From: CAVXYG01 sp963766005 | Lineage (GTDB): Bacteria > Actinomycetota > Actinomycetes > S36-B12 > GCA-2699445 | Length of the DNA: 64,000 bases | Assembly: GCA_963766005.1 (NCBI GenBank) | Contig: CAVXYG010000001.1 | Coordinates: 107,927 to 171,926 of the forward strand | Direction of reading: 5' to 3' | Position numbers and translations under genes: made by a program | Shown: one piece after another, positions 18,230-27,597 of the stretch | How the letters are laid out: each line of letters starts with the position of its first letter | Numbering within the stretch: position 1 is the stretch's first letter | The notes under the pieces: model-generated | The model's input: only the letters and a program-made list of their open reading frames with translations | Databases searched by the model: none | What the model was told of the DNA's origin: nothing

Positions 18230-18253
18230 GCGGAGCCCCGCGGGGACCTCCGC
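18230..18253. terminator. hairpin between convergent DUF3099 and small membrane protein genes
   Basis: GCGGAG (18230-18235) pairs with CTCCGC (18248-18253), extended by CCCC/GGGG with a small bulge. There is no T-tract; such stems often end genes in high-GC actinobacteria. It lies between two stop codons. Confidence 0.5.
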
Positions 18254-18358
18254 CTACCAGCCGAAGAACACACCGCCCATGACGCCGGCGATGACCAGCA
18301 CCAGGAAGACGATGATGATCCAGGAAAACACTCCCATGGGCTTCTGTTCCTCGGCCAT
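18254..18358 (-). CDS. 34-residue single-helix membrane protein
   Basis: Starts at ATG 18358 five bases after a strong AAGGAG site and encodes MAEEQKPMGVF followed by one hydrophobic helix (SWIIIVFLVLVIAGVMGGVFF) and GW. The charged N-terminus then helix layout fits a small inner-membrane protein with its N-terminus inside. It is too short for most gene callers. It is divergent from SURF1, with about 110 bases between starts. Similar tiny hydrophobic proteins often associate with respiratory complexes, but that is speculation here. Confidence 0.6.
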   Translation of the reverse strand: MAEEQKPMGVFSWIIIVFLVLVIAGVMGGVFFGW

Positions 18359-18454
18359 GACCGCTCCTTGCTCGAAGATCAATTCCTGCTGACTGCACGG
18401 TATTGCCTTTGCCCGCGCGACGCTACCGATTGCGGCAGACAGCCGCCGCCCGCC

Positions 18455-18460
18455 TACATT
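18455..18460 (+). promoter_or_regulatory. -10 element, leaderless start of SURF1 gene
   Basis: TACATT, seven bases, then GTG at 18468. Confidence 0.55.
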
Positions 18461-18467
18461 GGGAGAC

Positions 18468-19253
18468 GTGCTGGCCCTGCTTCGGACACGCCGCTGGCTG
18501 TCGTTCACCGCGGCGGCGGTGCTCGCCATCGTCGCCTTCGCGATCCTGAGCAACTGGCAATGGCTGCGCGCCCAGGAGGAGGAGGCCAAGACCGATGCGG
18601 TCGTGGCCGGGTCCGAAGCCGTGGCGGTCCCGCTGTCCGGGCTGGTGGCGGCTGGCAGCGGGCTGCCGCCGGGGGGCGAGTGGCGCCCGGTGACGGTCGA
18701 GGGATCGCTCGACTGCGACCGCGGCTGGCTGGTGCGCAACCGGCCGCTGGAGGCGACGAACGGCCTGTGGGCCGTCTGCCCGCTGCGGACGACCGACGGC
18801 GCCTGGATCTGGATCAACCGCGGGTGGCTGCCGGCACCGGGCCCGGCAATCCAGGAGGTGCCCATGCCCCCGGCGGCGGCCGGCGCTGTCACCGTGACGG
18901 GTCGGCTGCGCAGTACGGAGTCCGGCCCGCCGCTACCGCCGGCGGATCTGCCCGCGGGCCAGGTCACCCACCTCGACACCGATGTGCTGAGCACCATCTC
19001 CGGCCTCGACGCCCCGACCTACGAGCCGTACCTCGACGTCACGGGCATGAGCCCGACCGATCCGGCCGGGCTCACCGCGCTGCCGCTGCCCGGAGCCGAC
19101 AGCGCCCAGAACTACTCCTACGCCGGCCAGTGGCTGCTCTTCGCCGGCATCGCCGTCGGCGGTTGGTTCTTCTTCCTGCGCCGAGAGGCCAAGGACGAGG
19201 CGCAACGGTCCGCAGCCGCCGGCGCGGACAGCGAGCCTCAACCGACGCGCTGA
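18468..19253 (+). CDS. SURF1 family cytochrome oxidase assembly protein
   Basis: 261 residues from GTG at 18468. The SURF1 architecture is seen: an N-terminal helix (WLSFTAAAVLAIVAFAILSNWQ), a large outside domain with VRNRPLEATNGLWAVCPLRTTDG and WIWINRGWLP, and a C-terminal helix (WLLFAGIAVGGWFFFL). SURF1 helps insert heme a or assemble subunit I of aa3 oxidases. No oxidase genes are within the window. TTG at 18459 is an alternative start, but the -10 hexamer seven bases before 18468 favours the GTG. Its end overlaps the convergent ABC exporter gene by 16 bases. Confidence 0.88.
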   Translation: MLALLRTRRWLSFTAAAVLAIVAFAILSNWQWLRAQEEEAKTDAVVAGSEAVAVPLSGLVAAGSGLPPGGEWRPVTVEGSLDCDRGWLVRNRPLEATNGLWAVCPLRTTDGAWIWINRGWLPAPGPAIQEVPMPPAAAGAVTVTGRLRSTESGPPLPPADLPAGQVTHLDTDVLSTISGLDAPTYEPYLDVTGMSPTDPAGLTALPLPGADSAQNYSYAGQWLLFAGIAVGGWFFFLRREAKDEAQRSAAAGADSEPQPTR

Positions 19254-21149
19254 GCTCCCCCGCCCACGGGGTCGTGCCCGGCGAACTGCGTGGTGTAGAG
19301 GTCCGCATAGGCACCGCCGGCGGCCAGCAGATCTGAGTGGCTGCCACGCTCGACGATGCGTCCGCCGTCGATGACGAGGATCTCGTCGGCAGCCCGGATC
19401 GTGGACAGCCGGTGCGCGATCACCAGCGATGTGCGGCCCTGCAGCGCCGTGGCCAGCGCCCTCTGCACCGCCGCCTCGCTCTCGGAATCCAGGTGGGCCG
19501 TTGCCTCGTCCAGCACGACCACCTCCGGACTCTTCAGCAGCAGGCGGGCCAGTGCCAGGCGCTGCTTCTCACCTCCGGAGAGCCGGTATCCCCGCTCCCC
19601 CACCACCGTGTCCAGACCGTTGGGCAGCGCATCGACGACATGGCCGATCTGCGCATCCGCCAGGGCTGCCCGCATCTGCTCCTCGCTGGCTTGCGGATTG
19701 GCGTAGACCAGGTTCGCGCGGATCGTGTCGTGGAACATGTGCGCGTCCTGGCTGACGACCCCGACGACCTCGTGCAGCGACTGCTGCGTGACGTCCCGGA
19801 CGTCGCGACCACCGACGTGGACGGCGCCGTCGGTGACGTCGTAGAGCCTGCTGACCAGTGCCGTGATCGTGGTCTTGCCCGCCCCCGAGGGACCGACCAG
19901 AGCCACCATGCGCCCGGGCTGGACCGCGAAGGAGATGCCCTGCAGCACCGGGGCGCCGCCGGACTCCACGTCGGCCCGCGCCACCGATTCGAGGCTCGCC
20001 AGCGATACCTGCTCGGCTGTGGGATAGGCGAAGCGCACGTCGCGGAACTCCACCGCGGAGGGACCCTTGGGCAGCGCAACGGCATCGGGGGCGTCGGTGA
20101 TCAACGGCGGGAGGTCGAGGACCTCGAAGACCCGCTCGAAGCTCACCAGCGCCGTCATCACGTCGACGCGGACGTTGCTCAGCGCCGTCAGCGGCCCGTA
20201 CAGCTGCGCAAGCAGTCCGACCAGGGCCAGCAACGTCCCCAGGGTGAGCGTCCCGGAGATCACCAGGTTGCCTCCCAGCCCGTAGGTGATCGCGGTGGCC
20301 AAGGCCGCCACGAGCGTCAGCGCGGTGAGGAAGTACCGGTTCGCCATAGCGATCTGCACGCCGATGTCACGGACCGAGGCAGCCTTCTCGGCGAACCCCC
20401 GGTGCTCCTCCTCGGGCCGTCCGAACAGCTTCACCAGCAGCGCGCCGGCGACGCCGAAGCGCTCGGTCATCTGGTTGCCGAGCTCGGCGTTGAGGACCAT
20501 CTGCCGGCGGGTCAGCCCCTGCAGCCTGCGGCCCATCCAGCGGGCCGGCAGCAGGAACAGCGGCACCAGCGCCAGCGCCAGCAGGGTGATGAGCGGGGAG
20601 AGCACCACCATCGCGATCAGTCACGGCGACCACCGAGATCATGTTGCCGACGACCCCGGACAACGTGGAGGTGAACGCCTGCTGCGCGCCGATGACGTCG
20701 CTGTTGAGGCGGGACACCAGGGCACCGGTCTGTGCCCGGGTGAAGAACGCGACCGGCTGCTCCTGGACATGGTCGTAGACCTCGGTGCGCAGCCGGTAGA
20801 TCAGACCCTCGCCGATGCGCGAAGAGAGGTAGCGCGACACCAGCCCGATGAGGGCGAGCAGGACCGCGAGGCCGGCGATGAGCAGCGCGGTCGCGGTCAC
20901 GACACCGCGATCGGAGACGGCGATCCCGTCGTCCACGATGCGCTTGAACAGCAGCGGCTGGGCCACGGTGAGCAGCGAGGTGAAGACCAGGAGCACGAGG
21001 AAGACGATGACCTCTCGGCGCCACGGCCGCGCGTAGGCCACGATGCGGCCGACGGTCTGCCGGGACACGCGCCGCTTGGCCACCGAGGGGTCGCGTGCGT
21101 AGGAGCGCAGCGTGGTGAACGGGCCCGAGGGAAGACCGTGCATGCTCAT
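19238..21149 (-). CDS. ABC exporter (fused permease-ATPase), interrupted by one frameshift
   Basis: Start ATG at 21149 follows GGAGGG. The first frame holds the first three or so membrane helices (VIVFLVLLVFTSLLTVAQPLLF, ATALLIAGLAVLLALIG). The second frame, from about 20618 to 19238, holds the rest of the permease and the ATPase: Walker A GPSGAGKTT, signature LSGGEKQR, Walker B VVVLDEATAHLD. Deleting one base near 20618 joins SVVAVT to IAMVVLSPLITLL. The intended protein is about 636 residues, a type IV heterodimer- or homodimer-forming exporter of lipids, drugs or peptides. A consensus error is the likely cause. Confidence 0.88.
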
Positions 21150-21231
21150 GATGCCCTCCCGGCGTCGCTTGCCCGCACCAACGGGCCGCCGGACCCCGCG
21201 ATTCCGGCGATCGCTGTGGGCGGAGGGCCCA

Positions 21232-22035
21232 TCACTGCGCGAATGCGGCCAGCAGCACGCGCAACCGGCCCATCTGCGCCTCCCGCTCGGCGCTCTGCTG
21301 CTCGTCGTGGGTGCGCAGGGGCGCGCCCGCAAGCAGTTGCTTGGTCGCGCCCGCGGTCCCGGGGGCCAGCGAGGCCAGCGAGGCGACCAGCCCCTCGACG
21401 GCGCCTGGCAGTTCGGCCGGCGGCACCGCGGCGACCGCCAGCCCCGAGTCGACCGCCTCGGCAGCGCGCACCGGGCGGGCCGTGAGACAGATCTCCAGCG
21501 CACGCCGATATCCCACGGCGGCGACCAGCGGATGGGTGCCTGCGAGGTCGGGGACCAGGCCGTACGCGGACTCCTTCATGATGAGCTGGACGTCGTCGGC
21601 AACCACCATGAGATCGGTGGCCAGCGCCAGTTGGAACCCAGCACCCACGGCGTAGCCCTGCACCGCGCTGATCGTGATGGCCGGGATGCTGCGCCACCAG
21701 CGGAACGCCTGCTGGAAGCCGTCGATGATCGCGGCGCCCTGCTCGTCGCTGCCGGACACGATGTCGCCCAGCGACGGATACCCCTCGATGCCCTCCGGGG
21801 CGAACATCCGGCGGTCCATGCCGGCCGAGAACGATGCCCCGGCGCCGCTGAGGACGACCACCGCGATATCGTCCGGCATCGTCTGGCCGAGATGGGTCAG
21901 CGCCTCCCACATCGCCGGGGTTTGGGCGTTGCGCCGGTCCGGGTCGTCGAGGGTGACGTGCAGCACGGCGGCGTCGCGGGTGGCCGTGATGCGCCCGGCG
22001 GCCAGCAGCCGGGCGTCGAAGGGGTGATCTGCCAT
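21232..22035 (-). CDS. enoyl-CoA hydratase/isomerase family protein
   Basis: 267 residues of crotonase fold. The oxyanion-hole segments are visible: GAGASFSAGMD near residue 65 and the second, SAVQGYAVGAGFQLALATDLMV, near 120. LIMKESAYGLVPDLAG follows, where hydratases usually carry the second catalytic glutamate. The C-terminal tail QQSAEREAQMGRLRVL fits the family. The start ATG at 22035 has TAGCGT six bases upstream, so it is probably leaderless. Specific acyl-CoA substrate is unknown; no other fatty acid genes are adjacent. Confidence 0.88.
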   Translation of the reverse strand: MADHPFDARLLAAGRITATRDAAVLHVTLDDPDRRNAQTPAMWEALTHLGQTMPDDIAVVVLSGAGASFSAGMDRRMFAPEGIEGYPSLGDIVSGSDEQGAAIIDGFQQAFRWWRSIPAITISAVQGYAVGAGFQLALATDLMVVADDVQLIMKESAYGLVPDLAGTHPLVAAVGYRRALEICLTARPVRAAEAVDSGLAVAAVPPAELPGAVEGLVASLASLAPGTAGATKQLLAGAPLRTHDEQQSAEREAQMGRLRVLLAAFAQ

Positions 22036-22041
22036 ACCTCG

Positions 22042-22047
22042 ACGCTA
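22042..22047 (-). promoter_or_regulatory. -10 element, leaderless start of enoyl-CoA hydratase gene
   Basis: TAGCGT, six bases, then ATG at 22035. Confidence 0.6.
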
Positions 22048-22124
22048 ACGCAGGGACTCCCTCCCGCGGAACGGCGGAGGGTGCCTGGCACCGCCACCGG
22101 CCGGACGGATATCAGCGCTGCGGG

Positions 22125-22331
22125 CTAGCTCTTGCGCACCGTCGCGCCGCCGCGGCTGCGCAGCTTCACCCCGCTGTCGACGAGCATGCGGTGCACGAAC
22201 CCGTAGGAACGGCCGGTCTGGCTGGCCAGCTCCCGGATGCTGGCGCCGGCCAGGTACTGCTTGCTCAGCCGGTCGCCGAGCTGCTCGCGCTCAGCCCCCG
22301 TGATGCGCTGGCCCTTCGCGATGTCCACCAC
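22125..22331 (-). CDS. small helix-turn-helix protein
   Basis: 68 residues. The core ITGAEREQLGDRLSKQYLAG, then ASIRELASQTGRSYGFVHRMLVDSG, is a resolvase-like helix-turn-helix, ending in a basic tail (RSRGGATVRKS). Near-identical small proteins are common and highly conserved in actinomycetes. Start is GTG at 22331 or 22328 after GGAGG. It sits between the ABC-F gene and the enoyl-CoA hydratase gene, each with its own gap of about 90-100 bases. A DNA-binding role is likely; targets are unknown. Confidence 0.85.
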   Translation of the reverse strand: MVDIAKGQRITGAEREQLGDRLSKQYLAGASIRELASQTGRSYGFVHRMLVDSGVKLRSRGGATVRKS

Positions 22332-22431
22332 TGCACCTCCACGCCCAACCGATCACCAGAACGGCACGGTGTCCATGGTCACGGCGCGCGATGCCTGATG
22401 CGCGCTGACGGCAGGGAAATCGCGGAACGGC

Positions 22432-24030
22432 TCAGGCCAGGGCGATGAGGTCGGCGTACTCATCGCTCCACAGGTCCTCGACGCCGTCGGGCAGGATCAG
22501 CACCCGCTCCGGGTGCAGCGCATGGACCGCCCCCTCGTCGTGCGTCACCAGGATCACCGCACCTGCGTAGCGGCGCAGAGCGGCCAGGATCTCCTCCCTG
22601 CTGGCGGGATCGAGGTTGTTCGTCGGTTCGTCGAGCAGCAGCACATTGGCGCCGGAGACCACCAGCGTCGCCAGCGACAGCCGCGTCTTCTCGCCGCCGG
22701 ACAGCACGCGGGCCGGCTTGTCGGCATCGTCGCCGCTGAACAGGAAGGAACCGAGGATGCGTCGCGCCTCCACCTCGGGCAGGTCCGGCGCCGCCGACTG
22801 CATGTTCGCCAGCACGCTGCGGTCGGTATCCAGCGTCTCGTGCTCCTGGGCGTAGTAGCCCAGCCGCAGCCCGTGGCCGTGGTTCACCTGCCCGGTGTCC
22901 GGAACCTCGACGGCCGCCAGCAACCGCAGCAGCGTGGTCTTGCCGGCGCCGTTCAGCCCCAGGACGACGACCTTGGAGCCCTTGTCGATCGCGAGGTCGA
23001 CGTCGGTGAAGACCTCCAGCGAGCCGTACGACTTCGACAGCGCCTGCGCCGTCAGCGGCGTCTTGCCGCACTTGGCCGGCTCCGGGAAGCGGATCTTGGC
23101 CACCCGGTCGGCCGCCCGCTCCGCCTCGACGCCGGCCATGAGCCGGTCGGCCCGCTTGAACATCGACTGCGCGGCCCGCGCCTTCGTGGCCTTCGCCCGC
23201 ATCCGCTCGGCCTGGTCGCGCAGCGCATCGGCCTGCTTGGCCGCGTTGGCTCGCTCCCGATGGCGGCGCCGCTCGTCGGTCTCGCGCTGCAGCAGGTAGG
23301 CCTTCCATCCCATGTTGTAGACATCGAGTTCGGCCCGGTTGGCGTCGAGGTGGAAGACCCGGTTGACGACCTGGTCCAGCAGCGCCGCGTCGTGGCTGAT
23401 GACGATGAGCCCGCCGGCGTAGGACTTCAGGTAGTCGCGCAGCCAAGCCACGGAGTCGGCGTCGAGGTGGTTCGTGGGCTCGTCCAGCAGGAGAGTCGTG
23501 GCATCGGAGAACAGGATCCGCGCCAATTCGACGCGGCGGCGCTGCCCGCCGGACAGCGTCCGCAGCGGCTGCCCCAGCACGCGCTCGGGCAGCCCGAGGC
23601 TGGCGGCGATCGTGGCCGCCTGCGACGTCGCGGCATAGCCGTCGCGGGCCAGGAACTCGGTCTCGGCGTTCTGATAGCGGCGCATCGCCTTGTCACGTGT
23701 GGCACCGTCGGCCGACGCCATCCGTTCGGCCGATGTTGCGAGCCGACGATTGATCTCCACCAGATCGCGCGCGCTGAGGATGCGATCGCGGGCCAGCACG
23801 TCAAGATCCCCGGTCCGGGGGTCCTGCGGCAGGTAGCCGATCTCGCCGCCGCGCGTGACGGTGCCGGCGGCGGGCTGGCCCTCCCCCGCCAGGATGCGGG
23901 TGAGCGTCGTCTTGCCCGCGCCGTTGCGGCCCACCAAGCCGACGCGATCACCCGGACCGACGCGGAAGCTGGCGTCCTGGAGCAGCAATCTGGCCCCGAC
24001 CCTGAGTTCCACCTGCTGCGCTGTCACCAC
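22432..24030 (-). CDS. ABC-F family ATPase
   Basis: 532 residues with two ATP-binding domains and no membrane part. Domain 1 has GRNGAGKTT, LSGGQRRR and TLLLDEPTNHLD. The linker of about 80 residues is highly charged (RETDERRRHRERANAAKQADALRDQ), the P-site-tRNA-interaction-motif region. Domain 2 has GLNGAGKTT, LSGGEKTR and VLLLDEPTNNLD. ABC-F proteins act on the ribosome to relieve stalling or protect against antibiotics; the subtype cannot be told here. Start is GTG at 24030. This is the first gene of a minus-strand series without tight coupling to the next. Confidence 0.92.
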   Translation of the reverse strand: MVTAQQVELRVGARLLLQDASFRVGPGDRVGLVGRNGAGKTTLTRILAGEGQPAAGTVTRGGEIGYLPQDPRTGDLDVLARDRILSARDLVEINRRLATSAERMASADGATRDKAMRRYQNAETEFLARDGYAATSQAATIAASLGLPERVLGQPLRTLSGGQRRRVELARILFSDATTLLLDEPTNHLDADSVAWLRDYLKSYAGGLIVISHDAALLDQVVNRVFHLDANRAELDVYNMGWKAYLLQRETDERRRHRERANAAKQADALRDQAERMRAKATKARAAQSMFKRADRLMAGVEAERAADRVAKIRFPEPAKCGKTPLTAQALSKSYGSLEVFTDVDLAIDKGSKVVVLGLNGAGKTTLLRLLAAVEVPDTGQVNHGHGLRLGYYAQEHETLDTDRSVLANMQSAAPDLPEVEARRILGSFLFSGDDADKPARVLSGGEKTRLSLATLVVSGANVLLLDEPTNNLDPASREEILAALRRYAGAVILVTHDEGAVHALHPERVLILPDGVEDLWSDEYADLIALA

Positions 24031-24138
24031 GTGGTCAAGGATGCCCTCGCAGCGTCACGATCGCGAAACCCGTGACCGATCGGACGACGTCCTTCGACGG
24101 CAGGGCCGCCGCGCGTTCCGCACTGGGCCGGGTGAGCG

Positions 24139-25311
24139 TCACTTGCCGCGGACGAAGACGAGGGCAGCGCTGTCGTCGCTGCCCGCACCGCTGCGGTAGG
24201 CGGTCATCGAGATCTGACCCCGGTTGTTGATGTCCACGTTGCCGACGGACCAGCCCGCAGCGCCGTAGGGACCGAGGTCGAGCTCGGTCACCATGCCGGA
24301 CCGCCGATCCCACACCACCGGGGTGGTGGGCGCCTCGCCAGGTGAGTACCGCAGACCCACGACCTGCCCCACGTCGTTCATCGCCTGGGGGTAGACGTCC
24401 GTGCCGATGTCGGTCGCGACATCGCGCACCGGATCCCAGAAGAACGCCTGGCGCGTCGACGCGAAGCGATCCGCAGACCACTGCCCGGCCACCTGACCAC
24501 GTCGATTGACCAGTTGCGCGTCCGAGTAGGCGCCGGGCGTGGCGATCGCCCGGCTCTCCAGGTGCCGGTTCCACACCGTCGCCACACCGCCGAGTTGACC
24601 GGCTATCTGGCCCCGGTCGTTGATGTCGTTGGCTGCTGCGTTGTCGATCGTCCGGCGGATCCCGCTCCGGCCGTCCCAGATGATGGCTTCCTCCGGCACG
24701 ATGAAGGCATCCGTGTCGGTGCCGACGATCTGTGCCCGCCTGTTCATCGCGCCGAGCAGGTCGAACTCGTCAACGAAGCCCAACTCCGCCGTCGATCCGG
24801 TCCTCGTGTCCCACAGCACCAGGTCCGTCGGTATCCCGCCAGGGCCGGGGACGGTGCTGTCCGAGACCAGGATGGCTGCTTCTCCACGGTCGTTGACGAA
24901 CTCCGCGGTGGAGTAGGCCCACGAACCCTGCACCTGGGGTGCACCGCCGTCGGGCCGCCAGGCGAACGCGCTCGGCGCTTCGGCGCCGGAGAGGTTCCCG
25001 ACGACCAGGCCCTTCTCGTTGATCGCGGTGCTCCGGAAGGATCCCGCGTACGACCCGGTGTCGGTGCGGGTGCCGCGCACCACATCCCACACGACCGCTT
25101 GTGCGATGCCCCCGCTGATGGAGGTGCCGGCTACCTGCCCCTTGTCATTGATATCGACCGCTGCACTGGACGCCCCACCCGGGTCCAGGACCACCAGCTC
25201 GTAGTCCCGCTCCCATGGCGGTGACCCAGCCGCAGCATTCGGCGCCAGCACTCCCGCTGCCGACACTGCGGCTGCTGCTGCCAGCGCCGCCGCTCGCTTC
25301 CGCACCACCAC
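24139..25311 (-). CDS. secreted HAF-repeat beta-propeller-like protein
   Basis: 390 residues. A Sec signal peptide (VVRKRAAALAAAAAVSAAGVLAPNAAAG) is followed by at least six copies of the HAF/DUF3466-type motif 'INDKGQVAGTS', 'INEKGLVVGN', 'VNDRGEAAI', 'INDRGQIAGQ', 'VNRRGQVAGQ', 'MNDVGQVVGL' and 'INNRGQISM', spaced about 45 residues. The repeats alternate with 'AVVWD', 'AFFWD' and 'PVVWDRR' strands, which suggests a beta-propeller. Start is GTG 25311 after a GAGGGGAG site. Function is unknown; the protein is predicted extracellular. Confidence 0.8.
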   Translation of the reverse strand: MVVRKRAAALAAAAAVSAAGVLAPNAAAGSPPWERDYELVVLDPGGASSAAVDINDKGQVAGTSISGGIAQAVVWDVVRGTRTDTGSYAGSFRSTAINEKGLVVGNLSGAEAPSAFAWRPDGGAPQVQGSWAYSTAEFVNDRGEAAILVSDSTVPGPGGIPTDLVLWDTRTGSTAELGFVDEFDLLGAMNRRAQIVGTDTDAFIVPEEAIIWDGRSGIRRTIDNAAANDINDRGQIAGQLGGVATVWNRHLESRAIATPGAYSDAQLVNRRGQVAGQWSADRFASTRQAFFWDPVRDVATDIGTDVYPQAMNDVGQVVGLRYSPGEAPTTPVVWDRRSGMVTELDLGPYGAAGWSVGNVDINNRGQISMTAYRSGAGSDDSAALVFVRGK

Positions 25312-25481
25312 GGGCTCGCTCCCCTCAGTCCACCGAACGCCGCAACGCTAGCAGGCCCTACGCGCGTTCCGGTCGTGCCGAAGGTCCCGACGCCGGTCAG
25401 GACCGGCCTCCAGGTTCGGCCTCGGGGCCGGTCGGTGTCGCTCGCCGCCCGGCCCGGGCGCGATGGACCGTCCCGCCGCGT

Positions 25482-25844
25482 TCAGACGTTGAAGCCGAGG
25501 GCGCGCAGCATCTCGCGGCCCTCCTCCGTGATCTTGTCCGGGCCCCACGGCGGCATCCACACCCAATTGATGACGAAGCCATCCACCGCGCCGTCCAGCG
25601 CGGCACGGGTCTGGTCCTCGATCACGTCGGTCAGCGGGCAGGCCGCCGATGTCAGGGTCATGTCCAGTACCGCGCTGCTGCCGTCGTCGACGTGCACGCC
25701 GTAGACCAGGCCCAGGTCGACCACGTTGATCCCCAGCTCGGGGTCGACGACGTCGCGCAGTCGCTCCAGCACGTCCGCCGCGCCGGGGCCGCTGATCGGG
25801 ATGCCGTCCTCGGACAGCGTCTCGGTCTCTGCCGTATCCCTCAT
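25482..25844 (-). CDS. sufT: SufT-like DUF59 iron-sulfur assembly protein
   Basis: 120 residues. The MIP18/DUF59 core is clear: VLERLRDVVDPELGINVVDLGLVYGV, then LTSAACPLTDVI with the conserved cysteine, and a C-terminal VWMPPWGPDKITEEGREMLRALGF. Such proteins help mature Fe-S proteins. It is the last gene of the suf operon and overlaps sufU by four bases. The start ATG at 25844 follows a GGAAGCGG stretch. Gene symbol is by family and operon position. Confidence 0.9.
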   Translation of the reverse strand: MRDTAETETLSEDGIPISGPGAADVLERLRDVVDPELGINVVDLGLVYGVHVDDGSSAVLDMTLTSAACPLTDVIEDQTRAALDGAVDGFVINWVWMPPWGPDKITEEGREMLRALGFNV

Positions 25845-26314
25845 GCTCCGCTTCCTTCCCCTTTGACCGGTGCCGCCAGCGATTGCGCGATCGCGTCCTG
25901 CAGCGCCATCCACCCCAGCAGCGCGCACTTCACCCGCGCCGGGTACTGGGCGACCCCGGCGAACGCCACCGCATCGCCGAGCAGTTCCTCGTCGGGCTCC
26001 ACGCTGCCACGGCCGTGCAGGAGCTCGAGGAACGCGTCGTGCTGCCGCTGCAGCGCACTGAGCGGCTCCTGCGTGGCCAACTCGGCCAGCACGCTCACGC
26101 TCGCCTGCGAGATGGAGCAGCCGGATCCGTCGTAGCTGATGTCCCGCAGCACCGGGTCCGGGCCGTCCCCCAGGGCCACCCGCAGCGTGATCTCGTCGCC
26201 GCAGGTGGGGTTGACGTGGTGCACCTGCGCCGAGAAGGGCTCGCGCAGACCTTTCCCGTGCGGGCGTCGGTAATGGTCCAGGATGATTTCCTGGTACATC
26301 GACTCCAGGTCCAC
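25841..26314 (-). CDS. sufU: SufU zinc-dependent sulfurtransferase/scaffold protein
   Basis: 157 residues from GTG at 26314 (VDLESMYQEIILDHYRRP), the family's standard N-terminus; the longer open frame upstream lies inside sufS. Conserved cysteines are in NPTCGDE, GSGCSISQASVSVL and RVKCALLGW, giving the zinc site that accepts sulfur from SufS. It starts two bases after the sufS stop and overlaps sufT by four bases, so it is tightly coupled. Confidence 0.93.
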   Translation of the reverse strand: MDLESMYQEIILDHYRRPHGKGLREPFSAQVHHVNPTCGDEITLRVALGDGPDPVLRDISYDGSGCSISQASVSVLAELATQEPLSALQRQHDAFLELLHGRGSVEPDEELLGDAVAFAGVAQYPARVKCALLGWMALQDAIAQSLAAPVKGEGSGA

Positions 26315-26316
26315 GT

Positions 26317-27597
26317 CTACCCCCCGACCCGGAAGAAGCGCTGCACGCGTTCGATGCCCGCGATGAGCGCATCGATGTCGTCGGTGTCGTTGTAGACGGC
26401 GAAGGACGCACGAGTCGTTGCGGCCACGCCGAAGCGCCGGCAGGTAGGCCAGGCGCAATGGTGGCCGACCCGTACCGCGATGCCCTCGTCGTCGAGGATC
26501 TGCCCGACGTCGTGCGGGTGCAGCCCCGCCACCTCGAAGGAGATGGCGGCGCCGCGGTCCACCGTGTCCGCCGGTCCGATGATGCGCACGCCCGGCACCC
26601 GCTGCAGGGCGCGCAGCGCGTACTCGGTGAGCCGCTCCTCGTGGGCCTGCACGGCGTCCATGCCGATCGCACTGAGGTAGCGCACGGCGGCCGCGGTGCC
26701 GACCGCCTGCGCGGTCATCGGCACTCCCGCCTCGAAGCGCTGCGGGGGCGGCGCGAACGTGCTCCCCTCCATCCGCACCATCTCGATCATGGAACCACCG
26801 GTCAGGAAGGGGGGCATCGCCGCGAGCAGTCCCGGACGCGCCCAGAGAAAGCCGATCCCCGTCGGTCCCAGCATCTTGTGCCCGCTCCAGGCCACGAAAT
26901 CGACATCGAGCGCGGGCAGCGACATCGGCAGGTGCGGGACGCTCTGACAGGCGTCCAGCAGCACGAAGGCGCCCACCTGGCGGGCCCGGGCGACCAGCGG
27001 CGCGGGGTCGTTGATCGTGCCGAGGATGTTCGATTGGTGGACGAAGGCGAGGATGCGCGTGCGCTCGGTGATGATGTCGTCTGCGAGGTCAAGCCGGCCG
27101 TCGTCGGTGATGCCGAACCAGCGCAGCACCGCTCCGGTCTTCTCGCACAACTCCTGCCAGGGCACCAGGTTGGCGTGGTGCTCCATCTCGGTGACGACGA
27201 TCTCGTCGCCCTCGCGCAGTACGAACGCCTCTGCGCCGGCCGGCAGATCGGCACCGCGGGCGGCCTTGAGAGTGGCGTTGAGGAAGGTGTAGGCGACGAG
27301 GTTGATCGACTCGGTCGCGTTGCGCGTGAAGACCAGGTCCTGCGATGCCGCCCCCACGAAACCGGCGATCGTGGCCCGGGCATCCTCGAATGCTGCCGTG
27401 GCCTCCTCCGCCAGCTGGTGGGCGCCGCGATGCACGGCCGCGTTCGAGGTCTCGTAGAAGTCCCGCTCCGCATCGAGCACTGCCACGGGCTTCTGCGACG
27501 TGGCGGCCGAGTCCAGGTACACCAACCGCTTCCCTGCGCGGACCTCTCGCTTCAGGATCGGAAAGTCGGCCCGGACGGCCGCCACGTCCAGCGTCAT
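26317..27597 (-). CDS. sufS: SufS cysteine desulfurase
   Basis: 426 residues, class V aminotransferase fold. It removes sulfur from cysteine for Fe-S cluster building. The N-terminus VRADFPILKREVRAGKRLVYLDSAATSQKP is typical; the PLP lysine is in WSGHKMLGPTG, and the active-site loop cysteine region is RVGHHCAWPTCRRFG near residue 370. The start ATG at 27597 overlaps the sufC stop by four bases. It is fully intact. Confidence 0.96.
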   Translation of the reverse strand: MTLDVAAVRADFPILKREVRAGKRLVYLDSAATSQKPVAVLDAERDFYETSNAAVHRGAHQLAEEATAAFEDARATIAGFVGAASQDLVFTRNATESINLVAYTFLNATLKAARGADLPAGAEAFVLREGDEIVVTEMEHHANLVPWQELCEKTGAVLRWFGITDDGRLDLADDIITERTRILAFVHQSNILGTINDPAPLVARARQVGAFVLLDACQSVPHLPMSLPALDVDFVAWSGHKMLGPTGIGFLWARPGLLAAMPPFLTGGSMIEMVRMEGSTFAPPPQRFEAGVPMTAQAVGTAAAVRYLSAIGMDAVQAHEERLTEYALRALQRVPGVRIIGPADTVDRGAAISFEVAGLHPHDVGQILDDEGIAVRVGHHCAWPTCRRFGVAATTRASFAVYNDTDDIDALIAGIERVQRFFRVGG

